Source: Nocardia sp. NBC_00565
Lineage (GTDB): Bacteria > Actinomycetota > Actinomycetes > Mycobacteriales > Mycobacteriaceae
Direction: 5' to 3'
NCBI RefSeq assembly: GCF_036345915.1
Contig: NZ_CP107785.1
Location: forward strand, 2,914,001-2,978,000
DNA length: 64,000 nt
Under the pieces are notes generated by a model. The model made no database searches and had not been told where the DNA came from. It saw only the letters and a program-made list of their open reading frames with translations. Positions 17,106-25,755 of the stretch are shown here, one piece after another. Each line of letters starts with the position of its first letter. Within the stretch, counting starts at the first letter, position 1. Both the position numbers and the translations under genes were made by a program.

Positions 17106-18575
17106 ATGTCGCAAGGGTGCGAGAGGACGATGATCATGATGTCCACCATTGGCCGACGGGCCAAGTCCGCCGCAGCCGCGCTGGCCGAGCGATATCCCTC
17201 GCCGATTCGTATTCTCGCCCGTCCGCCCGCGAACAGCGAATTGCGGCCGGTACTAGGTGATTACGGGCTACCGGTGATCGGGCGCGCACTCGAGGCCATG
17301 ACCGACAACCTCGACTTCGCCCGGCGGCGGGTCGAGAAGTACGGTCCGGTGCAGTGGACCGGTCTACTCGGCCGCCGCGTGGTCACCGTGGTGAGTCCGG
17401 AGGGGATCGAGGAGGTACTCACCGACCGGGACAAGGTGTACTCCGCCCAGCACGGCTACGACTTCTTCATCGGCCCGTTCTTCCGCGGCGGCATCCTGCT
17501 GCGGGATTTCGACGAGCATAGGTATCACCGGCGTATTCTGCAGCACGCGTTCACCCGGCCCCGCCTGGTCGGCTACCTCGACATCACCACTCCGGCGATC
17601 GAGCGCGGCATGCGTGACTGGGTGCCGGGCAATGATTTTCAACTGTTCCCGGCTATCAAGCATCTGCTGCTCGGGATGGCGTCGGAAGTCTTCATGGGTG
17701 CGCGTCTGGGCCCCGAGGCTGCTCGGCTCGAGCGCGCGTTCGTCGACGCAGTGCTCGGCGGACAGGCACTGGTACGCACGAATCTGCCCGGCGGACTGTG
17801 GGCGAAGGGGTTGCGCGGGCGCAAGGTGCTCGAGGACTACTGCCGCAGGGAACTGCCGGCCAAACGCGCGGGTACCGGCGATGATCTGTTCAGCGTGCTG
17901 TGCCACACCGCCAGCGATGAGGGTCATACCTTCACCGATCAGGACATCGTCGACCATCTGATCTTCGTGCTGATGGCCGCGCACGACACCAGCACCATCG
18001 CCCTGGCGATGCTGGGTTATCAGCTGGGTCGGCACCCCGAATGGCAGGACCGGCTGCGCGCCGAATCGCAAGCGCTCGGCAAGGATTCGCTCGACTACGA
18101 CGACCTCGACCGGCTGCCCGCCCTGGATCTGGTGTTCAAGGAGATCCTGCGGATGTACTCCCCGGTCGGGCAGCAGATTCGAGAGACGGTGCGCGACACC
18201 GCGATCCAGGGGTACTTCGTGCCCGCGGGCACCACGGTCGTCGTCAGCTCGCATGCGGCGATGCGCATCGACCGCTGGTGGCACGATCCCGATGTGTTCG
18301 ACCCGGAGCGTTTCACCGCCGAACGCCAGGAGGACAAATCCCACCGCTACGTCTGGGCGCCATTCGGCGGCGGCGCACACAAATGCATCGGCCTGTACTT
18401 CGGCGGCATGACCGTCAAGGCGATCATGCATCGAATGCTGTTGCGCTACCAGTGGACCGTGCCCGCCGAATACGTCCCGCCCATGGGCTGGGCGACCGGC
18501 CCGATCCCGCTGGACGGACTCCCGATCAACCTGCGCCCCCTGGCCACCCGCGTCGAGACCCGGCGCAGCGCATGA
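17106..18575 (+). CDS. cytochrome P450, CYP136-like, 489 aa
   Basis: A haem-thiolate monooxygenase. Present are the I-helix 'LMAAHDTSTIAL' (acid-alcohol pair DT), the K-helix 'FKEILR' (ExxR) and the haem loop 'FGGGAHKCIG' with the ligand Cys. The long N-terminus and 'FGGGAHKCIG' loop resemble CYP51/CYP136-type enzymes more than short soluble bacterial P450s. The divergent TetR and the 3' ferredoxin support a self-contained redox unit. The substrate is probably a lipid or terpenoid (inference). Starts at 17106, 17130, 17136 or 17139 are all possible. The GAGAGGA before 17130 favours a slightly later start. Confidence 0.9.
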   Translation: MSQGCERTMIMMSTIGRRAKSAAAALAERYPSPIRILARPPANSELRPVLGDYGLPVIGRALEAMTDNLDFARRRVEKYGPVQWTGLLGRRVVTVVSPEGIEEVLTDRDKVYSAQHGYDFFIGPFFRGGILLRDFDEHRYHRRILQHAFTRPRLVGYLDITTPAIERGMRDWVPGNDFQLFPAIKHLLLGMASEVFMGARLGPEAARLERAFVDAVLGGQALVRTNLPGGLWAKGLRGRKVLEDYCRRELPAKRAGTGDDLFSVLCHTASDEGHTFTDQDIVDHLIFVLMAAHDTSTIALAMLGYQLGRHPEWQDRLRAESQALGKDSLDYDDLDRLPALDLVFKEILRMYSPVGQQIRETVRDTAIQGYFVPAGTTVVVSSHAAMRIDRWWHDPDVFDPERFTAERQEDKSHRYVWAPFGGGAHKCIGLYFGGMTVKAIMHRMLLRYQWTVPAEYVPPMGWATGPIPLDGLPINLRPLATRVETRRSA

Positions 18576-18766
18576 GAATCAGCGCCGACCGCGACCGCTG
18601 CGAAGGCCACGGCATGTGTGAGGCGTTGCTGCCGAACGTCTTTCGAGTCGACGAGACCGGCACGGTGCGCGTGCTGGTCGACGAGGTGGCCGAAACCGAC
18701 CTCGCCGATGTCCGACTCGCGGTCGATAGCTGCCCGGTCGAAGCCTTGGGCCTCGCGCCGGACTAG
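18572..18766 (+). CDS. 3Fe-4S ferredoxin, 64 aa
   Basis: A small electron carrier for the adjacent P450. The cluster ligands are in 'CEGHGMC' (residues 10 and 16) and 'SCPVEAL' (Cys 54). A His/Gly pair stands where a fourth Cys would be in 4Fe-4S types, so a 3Fe-4S cluster is expected. It is acidic, 64 aa, typical of P450 partners. Its ATG overlaps the P450 stop as ATGA. Confidence 0.93.
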   Translation: MRISADRDRCEGHGMCEALLPNVFRVDETGTVRVLVDEVAETDLADVRLAVDSCPVEALGLAPD

Positions 18767-18781
18767 GACTGTGATGTGGGG

Positions 18782-20596
18782 TCAGACCTGCGAGGGGACT
18801 TGGGTGGCTGGTTCGTGGACGGTGGCGGATAGGTCTGGGGCGTAGAGCTTTTCGATTTCGGTGGCGTATTTGCTCGCGATGGGCTTGCGGCGCAGCTTCA
18901 TGGTCAGGGTGACCTCGTCACCGCCGGGTTCCCAGAAGACGGGCAGGATGGTGAACCGTTTGATCTGTTCTACACGAGACAGTTTCGCGTTGCCCGCCGC
19001 GACGCCCTGGGCGATCTCGGCGATGACACCCGCGTCGATGGCCAGCGCCGCGGCCGAGGCGTCGGCCACACCGCGTTGGGCCGCATAGGGTGTCGCGGAT
19101 TCGGCGTCGAGCACGATCAGGGCGGTGTTGTAGGGGCGGGCGTCGCCGACGGTCACGATCGATCCGATCAGCGGGGTGGCGGCTTTGATGGTGTTCTCGA
19201 TATTGGCCGGGGACATGTTCTTTCCGGCCGCGTTGATGATGAGTTCCTTCTTGCGGTCGACCACCCGCAGGTACCCGTCCGCGTCGCGGGTGAGGATATC
19301 GCCGGTGTGCAGCCAGCCGTCGGCGTCGACGGCCTCGGCGGTCTTGCCCGGTTCCTTGCGATAGCACTTCATCACCAGCGGTCCGCGGACCAGGAATTCA
19401 CCGTCCTCGGCGATCTTGGCCTCCATGCCGGGCAGCATCCGCCCGACGGTGCCCAGGCGCGCCTGGGCGGGCGGGCTGGCGCTGGCCACACAGGTCAGTT
19501 CCGACATGCCCCAGATCTCCGAGATCGGGATGCCGAGACCGCAGAAGAAGCCGAGGGTTTCCGGCGGGATCGGCGCGGCCCCCGACATCGCCCATTTCAC
19601 CTGGTCCAGACCGAGTTTGGTGCGCAGCTTCGACAGCACCAGCTGGTCGGCGCGGTCCCATTCGGCGGCCAGCTCGGCCTCGACGGTGCGCCCGGCCAGC
19701 AAAACCGCGGCCTTACGCGTGGCCACACCGAGCGCCCATTGCAATGCGGCCCTGGTGGATTCGTCGGGTTCGGTAGCGACCGAGAATTCGACCGCCGCCT
19801 TGAACTTCTCCCACACCCGCGGCACCGCACCCCAGATCGTCGGCCGCGCGTCCACCAGGGCCGCGGGTAGTTGGGTGCGGTCCGGCACGACGGTGATCTG
19901 GGTGCCGTAGTACTCCTGCAGATACAGCGCGGTGAACCGGTCGGCCATATGCGCGGTCGGCAGATAGGAGGTCTGCCGGTCGCCGAATTCGACGGGCAGC
20001 ACCGCGTTGAACGCGTGCGCCTCGGCGGTCAGGTTGGCGTGGGTGATCTCCACGCCCTTCGGATTACCGGTGGTGCCGGAGGTGTAGACCAGCGTCGCGA
20101 TATCGTCGGGCCGCACCGCCCGCCAGGTCGCGGTGAAGTCGAAATCGTTGCGGCCCTTGGCCTTCAGCTCGGCGAGGCTGATAGTTCCGGCATGTTCGGC
20201 GTCCATGCACACGATGGTCTCGATGGGCGCGCCGCACGAGCGGACCCGCTCGACGTACTGTTCCTCGCAGATCACCACCCGGTTGCCCGCATTGGCGAAC
20301 ACGTGGTTCAGCTGCTCCGGTGCGAGGGTGTTGTACACCGAGAACGAGGTCGCGCCGGTGTGCTGCGCACCCACCTCGATGGGATAGAACTCGACCCGAT
20401 TGCCCATCATGAGCGCAACGGTGTCACCGCGTCCGATCCCGAGCGCGTGCAAACCCGCGGCGATGTGGCGGACTTGTTCGGCGTACTCCCGCCAGGTCAA
20501 AGCATGGCCACCACCGATGGAGCGCACCGCGATCGCGTCGGGATCGATCGCCGCCACGCGCTGGAAGGCGGCACAGGAGGTATTCGGTTCGGTCAT
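18782..20596 (-). CDS. long-chain acyl-CoA ligase (FadD type), 604 aa
   Basis: An adenylate-forming enzyme that activates fatty or other carboxylic acids to acyl-CoA. It shows the AMP-binding loop 'YTSGTTGNPKG', 'WGMSELTCV' (A5 region), 'DGWLHTGDI' and 'RVVDRKKELIINAAGKNMSP', and the catalytic Lys in 'LTMKLRRKPIASKY' near the C-terminus. Length and the 'AAGKNMSPANIENTIK' motif match the FadD15 / long-chain class rather than the FAAL class. It is convergent with the P450-ferredoxin pair, 15 nt apart, perhaps in the same lipid pathway (inference). Confidence 0.92.
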   Translation of the reverse strand: MTEPNTSCAAFQRVAAIDPDAIAVRSIGGGHALTWREYAEQVRHIAAGLHALGIGRGDTVALMMGNRVEFYPIEVGAQHTGATSFSVYNTLAPEQLNHVFANAGNRVVICEEQYVERVRSCGAPIETIVCMDAEHAGTISLAELKAKGRNDFDFTATWRAVRPDDIATLVYTSGTTGNPKGVEITHANLTAEAHAFNAVLPVEFGDRQTSYLPTAHMADRFTALYLQEYYGTQITVVPDRTQLPAALVDARPTIWGAVPRVWEKFKAAVEFSVATEPDESTRAALQWALGVATRKAAVLLAGRTVEAELAAEWDRADQLVLSKLRTKLGLDQVKWAMSGAAPIPPETLGFFCGLGIPISEIWGMSELTCVASASPPAQARLGTVGRMLPGMEAKIAEDGEFLVRGPLVMKCYRKEPGKTAEAVDADGWLHTGDILTRDADGYLRVVDRKKELIINAAGKNMSPANIENTIKAATPLIGSIVTVGDARPYNTALIVLDAESATPYAAQRGVADASAAALAIDAGVIAEIAQGVAAGNAKLSRVEQIKRFTILPVFWEPGGDEVTLTMKLRRKPIASKYATEIEKLYAPDLSATVHEPATQVPSQV

Positions 20597-20722
20597 CGCA
20601 CATCACAATCACTACGGCCGGATTTTCTCCCGACGGTAGGTCGCGAGATGGTTCGCGGGTGCCGTTTTCCGCCGATTTCGCGGCATGGCCCGTGTGCGCG
20701 GCACTCATCCCGTTGGCCTCAG

Positions 20723-20770
20723 CGCCCATTCCCGTCGCGATATCGCGGGATCCCGCTGCGGGAATGGGCG
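20723..20770. repeat. 48-bp nested palindrome
   Basis: Twelve-base perfect outer arms at 20723-20734 and 20759-20770 enclose two further perfect 12-bp palindromes, 20736-20747 and 20745-20756. It lies between the 5' end of the FadD gene and the 3' end of the methyltransferase gene, so it could end the methyltransferase transcript, though there is no U tract. It may also be a dispersed repeat. Confidence 0.8.
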
Positions 20771-20782
20771 TTGGTCCACGCG

Positions 20783-21895
20783 CTAGGGGGCCAGTCGCCA
20801 GAGCGAGGTGACTTCTGCGGCTCGGGCAGTGTGCAGCGGGTCGGTGCTGTCTTGCGGTCGGGAATGGCGCGGCCTGGTGTCGAGCCGATCCAGAATGCGC
20901 AGCCCGGCCGCCTCGATATCGGCAAGCAGTCGCTCGCGGGTGCGCAGCCCGAGACGTTCGGCGAGATCCGAGAGGACCAGCCAGCCCTCGCCGCCGGGTT
21001 CGAGATGGTCGGGCAGGCCGGTCAGGAAGGCGCGCAGCATGGTGCTGTCGGGATCGTAGACGCCCTGTTCGACGGCCGAGGTCGGGCGGACCGGCAACCA
21101 GGGTGGATTGCAGACGATCAGCTGTGCGCGTCCGTCGGGGAACAGGCCGGGACCCTGGATGTCGACGCGGCCGGTGAGGTCGAGCCGGTCGATGTTGTCG
21201 CGGGCGCATTCGAGGGCGCGCGGGTTGATGTCGGTGGCGAGGATGTGGTCGACGCCGCGGTGGGCCAGCACGGCGGCGAGCACGCCGGTGCCGGTACCGA
21301 GATCGAACGCGGTGCGGTGCTCGACCGGTAGCGGCGCGTGCGCGACCAGATCGACGTATTCGCCGCGCACCGGAGAGAACACGCCGTAGTGCGGGTGGAT
21401 CCGCGCGCCCAGAGCCGGTACCACAACACCGTTTTCGCGCCACTGGTGTGCTCCGATCGCGCCGAGCAACTCGGTGAACGCGACCACCATCGGCTCGTGC
21501 CCCGACCCGTATACCTCGGCGCAGGCCCGGCGCACATCAGGCGCGCGCCGCAGCGCCAGCGCGTGATCACGGTCCAGTTCCACGATCAGCCTGCCGAGTA
21601 CGCGGGCTCGATGGCCGCGCGCCCGGCGATACAGGTGGAAGGATTCGGCCGGATCCGCGCCGGCCGGCACGGGTTTGCGATCGATGCGCCGGCTCAACGC
21701 CCGCAGCAGTTGGCGCGCGTTGTGGTAGTCACCGCGCCACAGCAGCGCGGTGCCTTCGCAGGCCAGGCGGTAGGCGGTGTCGGCGGTCATGCGGTCATCG
21801 GCGACGGCGACCCGGGTGGGTATCGGGGCCGCGCTCTCGGAATGCCACTGTGCGCAGTGGTCGGTATCTGCTTCTGTCCAGTGCATGGTGGACAC
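20783..21895 (-). CDS. class I SAM-dependent methyltransferase with NPPW motif, 370 aa
   Basis: The C-terminal half is a Rossmann methyltransferase: 'AFDLGTGTGVLAAVLA' (SAM site), 'ILATDINPRALECARDNI', and 'LIVCNPPWLP', the NPPY/W motif of enzymes that methylate exocyclic or amide nitrogens (RlmG, RsmC, PrmC types). The N-terminal 170 residues are helical and Arg-rich, with no family I can name. An RNA or protein nitrogen is the likely target. The GTG at 21895 has GGAGT 5 nt upstream. A leader peptide and mutually exclusive hairpins precede it, as in inducible rRNA methyltransferase genes. Confidence 0.85.
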   Translation of the reverse strand: MSTMHWTEADTDHCAQWHSESAAPIPTRVAVADDRMTADTAYRLACEGTALLWRGDYHNARQLLRALSRRIDRKPVPAGADPAESFHLYRRARGHRARVLGRLIVELDRDHALALRRAPDVRRACAEVYGSGHEPMVVAFTELLGAIGAHQWRENGVVVPALGARIHPHYGVFSPVRGEYVDLVAHAPLPVEHRTAFDLGTGTGVLAAVLAHRGVDHILATDINPRALECARDNIDRLDLTGRVDIQGPGLFPDGRAQLIVCNPPWLPVRPTSAVEQGVYDPDSTMLRAFLTGLPDHLEPGGEGWLVLSDLAERLGLRTRERLLADIEAAGLRILDRLDTRPRHSRPQDSTDPLHTARAAEVTSLWRLAP

Positions 21896-21938
21896 GGAGT
21901 ACTCCTCGTGATCGGACGTGCGTTGGCACGGAGAGCAC

Positions 21939-22083
21939 TTCGACGAGGAGCGGGCGACCGATCCGAGGCAGCCGGATGGGCCCGAAGAGGACGGGCTAGC
22001 GGTCCCGCGTCGAAGCGCGAGAGGAGTCGCCGAGGACCATACCGAGCGTCATGAGCAGCCCTTTCACCGAATTGACCTGTCAA
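21939..22083 (-). promoter_or_regulatory. attenuator-like leader of the methyltransferase gene
   Basis: Reading on the minus strand: a dyad TTGAC-AG-GTCAA (22072-22083), a ribosome site AAAGG, a short leader ORF (21996-22052), a hairpin with arms at 21980-21984 and 21992-21996 right at its stop, and a long-range pairing of 21939-21946 with 22008-22015. The long-range arm lies inside the leader ORF, so a stalled ribosome would change the fold. Confidence 0.4.
21996..22052 (-). CDS. 18-aa leader peptide upstream of the methyltransferase gene
   Basis: ATG at 22052, stop TAG at 21996, with AAAGG 7 nt before the start. The peptide begins MTLGMVLGDSS and ends in alternating Arg residues. It is too short for gene finders. 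The stop falls at the base of a GC hairpin. The layout resembles ribosome-stalling leaders of resistance methyltransferases. No function has been shown. Confidence 0.4.
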   Translation of the reverse strand: MTLGMVLGDSSRASTRDR

Positions 22084-22252
22084 GATTCGCACACCCGGAC
22101 TCGACGACCGGCCCCGGGGTACGGACCCGTCGGCGACCGTGTCATCGACATGCGGCAGCCCGCGAGCCTGCTGCCATCACGAGTTGGCCGTGAAAGCCCT
22201 CGTGGTTTACGCGAGCGATGCGGCACGGCCGGATTACGTTCGGCCGCTGCGG

Positions 22253-23422
22253 TCAGGCGATGCCCATCCATTGGTCGATCCGGTCGATCGCTCCCGGTGT
22301 GAACGCGCAGGTGATGTGGTCGCATGGCAGCAGCGACAGCGATACCTCGGCACCGGCGCTCTGCCACTGCTGTTGCAGTGCCTGCGCGCCGGCGGCCGGG
22401 ACCCATACGTCGAAGACCCCGTGCCACAGGTAGATCGGCATCGTCGGGGTCAGTCCGCCGGCCTTGGTTTCCCGGTAGATCCGCTGGGTGACCTCGGCCT
22501 GGTACGGGTCGACCTTGGTCAGCGAGCGCAGCGGCACCGGCGCGACACCGAGGACGGCGGCATCGGAGCAGAGGTTCTTGCCCTCGCGCGCGGTCCGCAC
22601 CCCGGTCTCGTTGAGCAGGTCCAGCGCGCCGGGCGTGACTCGGGCCACTCCCAGCGCCGCCATCAGATACAGCACCGAGGCGGGTGGTCTTCCGTCCATC
22701 GTCTTGCGCAGCAGGCTCAGGTCGGCGGGGGTGCCGCCCGCGGCGGCGCCGAGCATCCGCAGCTCGGGGGCGTAGGTCGGCTGCAGCTGCGCCGCCCACA
22801 CGGTGGCGATCGCGCCGCCGCTGTAGCCGATCATCGCCAGCGGACTGCCGGCCAGCCCCGCTGCCGGAAACTGCAATGCGGCGCGGATGCCGTCGAGCAC
22901 CTCGCGGGCTTGGGTCGGCCCGTGCGCGTAGGCCATCTTCGGCCCCTGGTAGTCGGTGATCACGACCGCGTAACCCTGCCCCAGCAATTGACGGGTGATA
23001 TCGGGCGCCTCGATCGACAGGCTATGGGTCAGTTGGTAGGACGGATTGCATTGCAGCCCAATGCTGTCGATGGCGTAGTTGTTGCCGACGACCCGCCCGT
23101 TCCACGTCTTCGGTTTCATGATCGTGGTGATCGCGGCGATCGACTTGCCATCGGCCGCGGTGGATTTGAACCACACCTGCCAGGCGTCGAAGTCCGAGGT
23201 CACGGCCAGCGGCGGGAGGATACGCACCGATCGCGAGGACAGGATGGCGCCGTTGGCCAGGCCGTCGGTGCTGAAGTGTTGATCGAGGTATGCGTCGCCG
23301 GTCGGGTCGGGGTCGAAACCGGTGTAGTCGGCGTCGGCGGTCGCGACCAGGGTGGAGGCCGCGATAACAGTGAGCGCGAGGGCGATCGCGACGGATATCG
23401 AACGCCACGGCGACCGAGACAT
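22253..23422 (-). CDS. secreted lipase of the LIP / secretory lipase family, 389 aa
   Basis: An alpha/beta hydrolase exported by a Sec signal (residues 1-30, hydrophobic 'VAIALALTVIAASTLVATADA'). The nucleophile is the Ser of 'IGYSGG', preceded by 'AVVITDYQGPKMAYAHG'. The C-terminal 'MPIYLWHGVFDVWVPAAG' carries the acid, and 'LLPCDHITCAF' the His. This order matches PF03583 secretory lipases of actinobacteria and Candida. Four Cys in the mature part could form disulfides. It probably hydrolyses host or environmental triacylglycerols. The start at 23422 is the first that gives a clean signal peptide. Confidence 0.87.
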   Translation of the reverse strand: MSRSPWRSISVAIALALTVIAASTLVATADADYTGFDPDPTGDAYLDQHFSTDGLANGAILSSRSVRILPPLAVTSDFDAWQVWFKSTAADGKSIAAITTIMKPKTWNGRVVGNNYAIDSIGLQCNPSYQLTHSLSIEAPDITRQLLGQGYAVVITDYQGPKMAYAHGPTQAREVLDGIRAALQFPAAGLAGSPLAMIGYSGGAIATVWAAQLQPTYAPELRMLGAAAGGTPADLSLLRKTMDGRPPASVLYLMAALGVARVTPGALDLLNETGVRTAREGKNLCSDAAVLGVAPVPLRSLTKVDPYQAEVTQRIYRETKAGGLTPTMPIYLWHGVFDVWVPAAGAQALQQQWQSAGAEVSLSLLPCDHITCAFTPGAIDRIDQWMGIA

Positions 23423-23567
23423 GGGCACGGCGCAGACGTTAAACCAACCGATGCCCGGGGACCGGGATTTCACGATCGACACCGAGATTCGCCTCCCGCG
23501 TCGAATACGCCACGCGACAGCCACCAACGGCTGTACACGTCTGAGACAGTGGCTTAGATTGCTGGGC

Positions 23568-24260
23568 ATGAACACCATCGAGCTCGACGCGCCGGATGGC
23601 ACCCTCGAGGCGATTCTGGCCCGACCTACCGGCGACGGGCCGTGGCCGGGTGTCGTGGTGATCCACGACGGCGTCGGCTTCGGCGCCGATATTCGCGGCA
23701 ATGTCGAAATGCTGGCCGACTACGGCTATCTCACCATCGCCCCGAACCTGTTCGCCAACGGCCGGGTGCGCTGTATCCGCGCGGTGATGCGCTCGCTGAT
23801 CCTGACCGGCCAAAGCCCCGCAGTTCGGGAGATCCTCGCCGCCCGCGACCGGCTCCTCGCCGATCCCGACTGCACCGGCAAGACCGCGGTTATCGGTTTC
23901 TGCATGGGCGGCGGCTTCGCATTGCTCACCGCGCCCATGGGTTTCGACGCGGCCGCGCCGTTCTATCCGGGCCTCTACGGCGACTACCGCGCGCAACTCG
24001 AGGGCGCGTGCCCGGTCGTCGCCAGCTACGCCCAACTCGACCCCTCGCTCATCGGTGCGGGTCGCAAACTCGATCGCGCGCTGACCGAACTCGGCGTCGA
24101 ACACGACATCAAGACCTACCCGCGCACCATGCACGGCTTCGCCAACGTCTTCCCCATCGATCCGGTCCTGCGTATCACCGGCTTGGGCTATGACGAGGCA
24201 GCGACCCGCGACGCCTGGCACCGCATCTTCGCCTTCTTCGACGAGCACCTGACCGACTGA
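23568..24260 (+). CDS. dienelactone hydrolase family protein, 230 aa
   Basis: A cytosolic alpha/beta hydrolase with the family's Cys nucleophile in 'IGFCMGGG', acid in the following region and the His in 'RTMHGFANVFP'. The opening 'GVVVIHDGVGFGADIRGNVEMLADYGYLTIAP' matches carboxymethylenebutenolidase relatives. Substrate unknown. The ATG at 23568 follows TAGATT by 7 nt (leaderless pattern). It is divergent from the lipase gene, 145 bp away. Confidence 0.88.
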   Translation: MNTIELDAPDGTLEAILARPTGDGPWPGVVVIHDGVGFGADIRGNVEMLADYGYLTIAPNLFANGRVRCIRAVMRSLILTGQSPAVREILAARDRLLADPDCTGKTAVIGFCMGGGFALLTAPMGFDAAAPFYPGLYGDYRAQLEGACPVVASYAQLDPSLIGAGRKLDRALTELGVEHDIKTYPRTMHGFANVFPIDPVLRITGLGYDEAATRDAWHRIFAFFDEHLTD

Positions 24261-24265
24261 CGCCG

Positions 24266-25048
24266 TCATTCCCCGCACCACCGCGGGGCACGCTTCTCGG
24301 CGAACGCGCGCGGTCCTTCCAGCGCATCCTTGCCGGCGAAGATCGGCGCGGCTTCCCGCATGCTCATCTCCCAGATCGGGGTGTCCCAATCGGAGCCGAA
24401 CTCGTTGACGCGGTGCATGATTCGCTTGGAGGCACGGACCGATAGCGGCGCGTTCGCCGCGATGGTCTCGGCGAGTTGCACCGCGCTCGACAGCACCTGC
24501 TCGGCCGGAACCACGCGGTTGACCAGACCCCACTGCGCGGCCGCCGCGGCATCGATCGAGGTTCCGGTGAGCACCATCTCGTGCGCGATCTTGGGTGGGA
24601 TCTGGCGCGGTAGCCGCAGCACACCGCCCGCGGCGGCGAACAGGCCGCGCTTGACCTCGGGCAGTCCGAGTTCGGCGTCGGCGCTCATCACCGCCAGATC
24701 ACAGGCCAGCACGATTTCGGTGCCACCGCCGAGAGCGAACCCGTTGACCGCGGCGATGAGCGGTTTATCCACGAAATGCTGGACCAGCCCGGCGAATCCG
24801 TATTCCGGATGAGCCGGGTCGTGAATCCCGTTGCCGCGGGCCAGTTCCTTGAGGTCGGCGCCCGCACAGAACGCGCGCCCCGCCCCGGTGATCACCCCGA
24901 CTCGCAGCTCCCGATCGGCCGCCAGCTGCTCGAGTGCCGCGCCGACGGCGATCGAGAGCGCGGAGTTCACCGCGTTCATCGCCTCGGGCCGGTTCAGGGT
25001 GATGATGGCGATGTGGCCCTGCCGGTGCAGGGTGGCGGCCTCGGTCAC
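24266..25048 (-). CDS. enoyl-CoA hydratase (crotonase), 260 aa
   Basis: It hydrates trans-2-enoyl-CoA in beta-oxidation. The oxyanion hole residues are in 'AFCAGADLKEL' and 'GFALGGGTEIVLACDL'. Both catalytic Glu appear present, in 'LGLPEVKRGL' and 'KIAHEMVLTG'. It has the normal length. The GTG at 25048 has GAGGAG 6 nt upstream. It is convergent with the dienelactone hydrolase gene (5 nt apart) and lies 32 nt after the next crotonase, so the two are probably one operon with the TetR gene. Confidence 0.9.
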   Translation of the reverse strand: MTEAATLHRQGHIAIITLNRPEAMNAVNSALSIAVGAALEQLAADRELRVGVITGAGRAFCAGADLKELARGNGIHDPAHPEYGFAGLVQHFVDKPLIAAVNGFALGGGTEIVLACDLAVMSADAELGLPEVKRGLFAAAGGVLRLPRQIPPKIAHEMVLTGTSIDAAAAAQWGLVNRVVPAEQVLSSAVQLAETIAANAPLSVRASKRIMHRVNEFGSDWDTPIWEMSMREAAPIFAGKDALEGPRAFAEKRAPRWCGE

Positions 25049-25080
25049 GTCGGTCTCCTCGTTCGGCTGTGGCTGCGAAC

Positions 25081-25755
25081 CTACCGGGGCGCAGCGGGTG
25101 ACGAGGCGGAGTTCAGCTTCGCGACGGCCGCGCCGAACATGGTGTTCTTGATCGCGCCGAGCGTGCCGGGATCCTTACTGCCCAGCGGTGCGAGCAATGC
25201 CAGCGCGGTGGCGGTGACCGCGTCCTGTTCGGCGGTGGCGTCGACGATATCGAGGGCTTGTGCGTCCACGCCGCCGAAGCGGCGACCGGTGGTCATCGAG
25301 GCGACGGCCGCCTTCGGCGTCAGCTTGGCCTGGATCAGCGCGGCCATGCCCGGGGTGAACGGGATGCGGATGTCGACCTCGGGCAAGCAGAAATAGCCGC
25401 GGTCGCCGCGCATCACGCGGTAGTCGTGGGCCAGGGCGAGCATGGCGCCCGCGCCGAACGCGTGGCCCGGCAGCGCGGCGGCGGTGGGGATGGGCAGGGT
25501 GAGCACGCGGGCGAACAGCGCCTGCACCTGGCCGGTGTACCACTGAGTGCGCTCACCGTTGGCGACCAGCCAGTCCAGGTCCAGGCCGTTGGAGTAGAAC
25601 TTGCCGCTCGCGGTGGTCACCAGGCCCTGGGCGCCCTCGGCGAGCGCGGTGTCGAGGTGGGTGTTGACCGCGTCGAGAAAGTCCGGGGTGAAACGGTTTT
25701 CGTCGGCGCCGAGGTCGAGGACGGCGATCTTCTCGTGGTAGCTGAGGGTGGTCAT
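25081..25755 (-). CDS. enoyl-CoA hydratase/isomerase family protein, 224 aa
   Basis: A short crotonase-fold protein with 'TTASGKFYSNGLDLDWL' in place of the usual A-x-x-A-G-A-D loop, 'LPGHAFGAGAMLALAHDYRVM' for the second oxyanion residue, and 'LPEVDIRIPF' with one Glu. This pattern matches the delta3,delta2-enoyl-CoA isomerase-like group better than hydratases. The start overlaps the upstream TetR stop as ATGA, so the regulator and enzyme are coupled. Confidence 0.85.
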   Translation of the reverse strand: MTTLSYHEKIAVLDLGADENRFTPDFLDAVNTHLDTALAEGAQGLVTTASGKFYSNGLDLDWLVANGERTQWYTGQVQALFARVLTLPIPTAAALPGHAFGAGAMLALAHDYRVMRGDRGYFCLPEVDIRIPFTPGMAALIQAKLTPKAAVASMTTGRRFGGVDAQALDIVDATAEQDAVTATALALLAPLGSKDPGTLGAIKNTMFGAAVAKLNSASSPAAPR

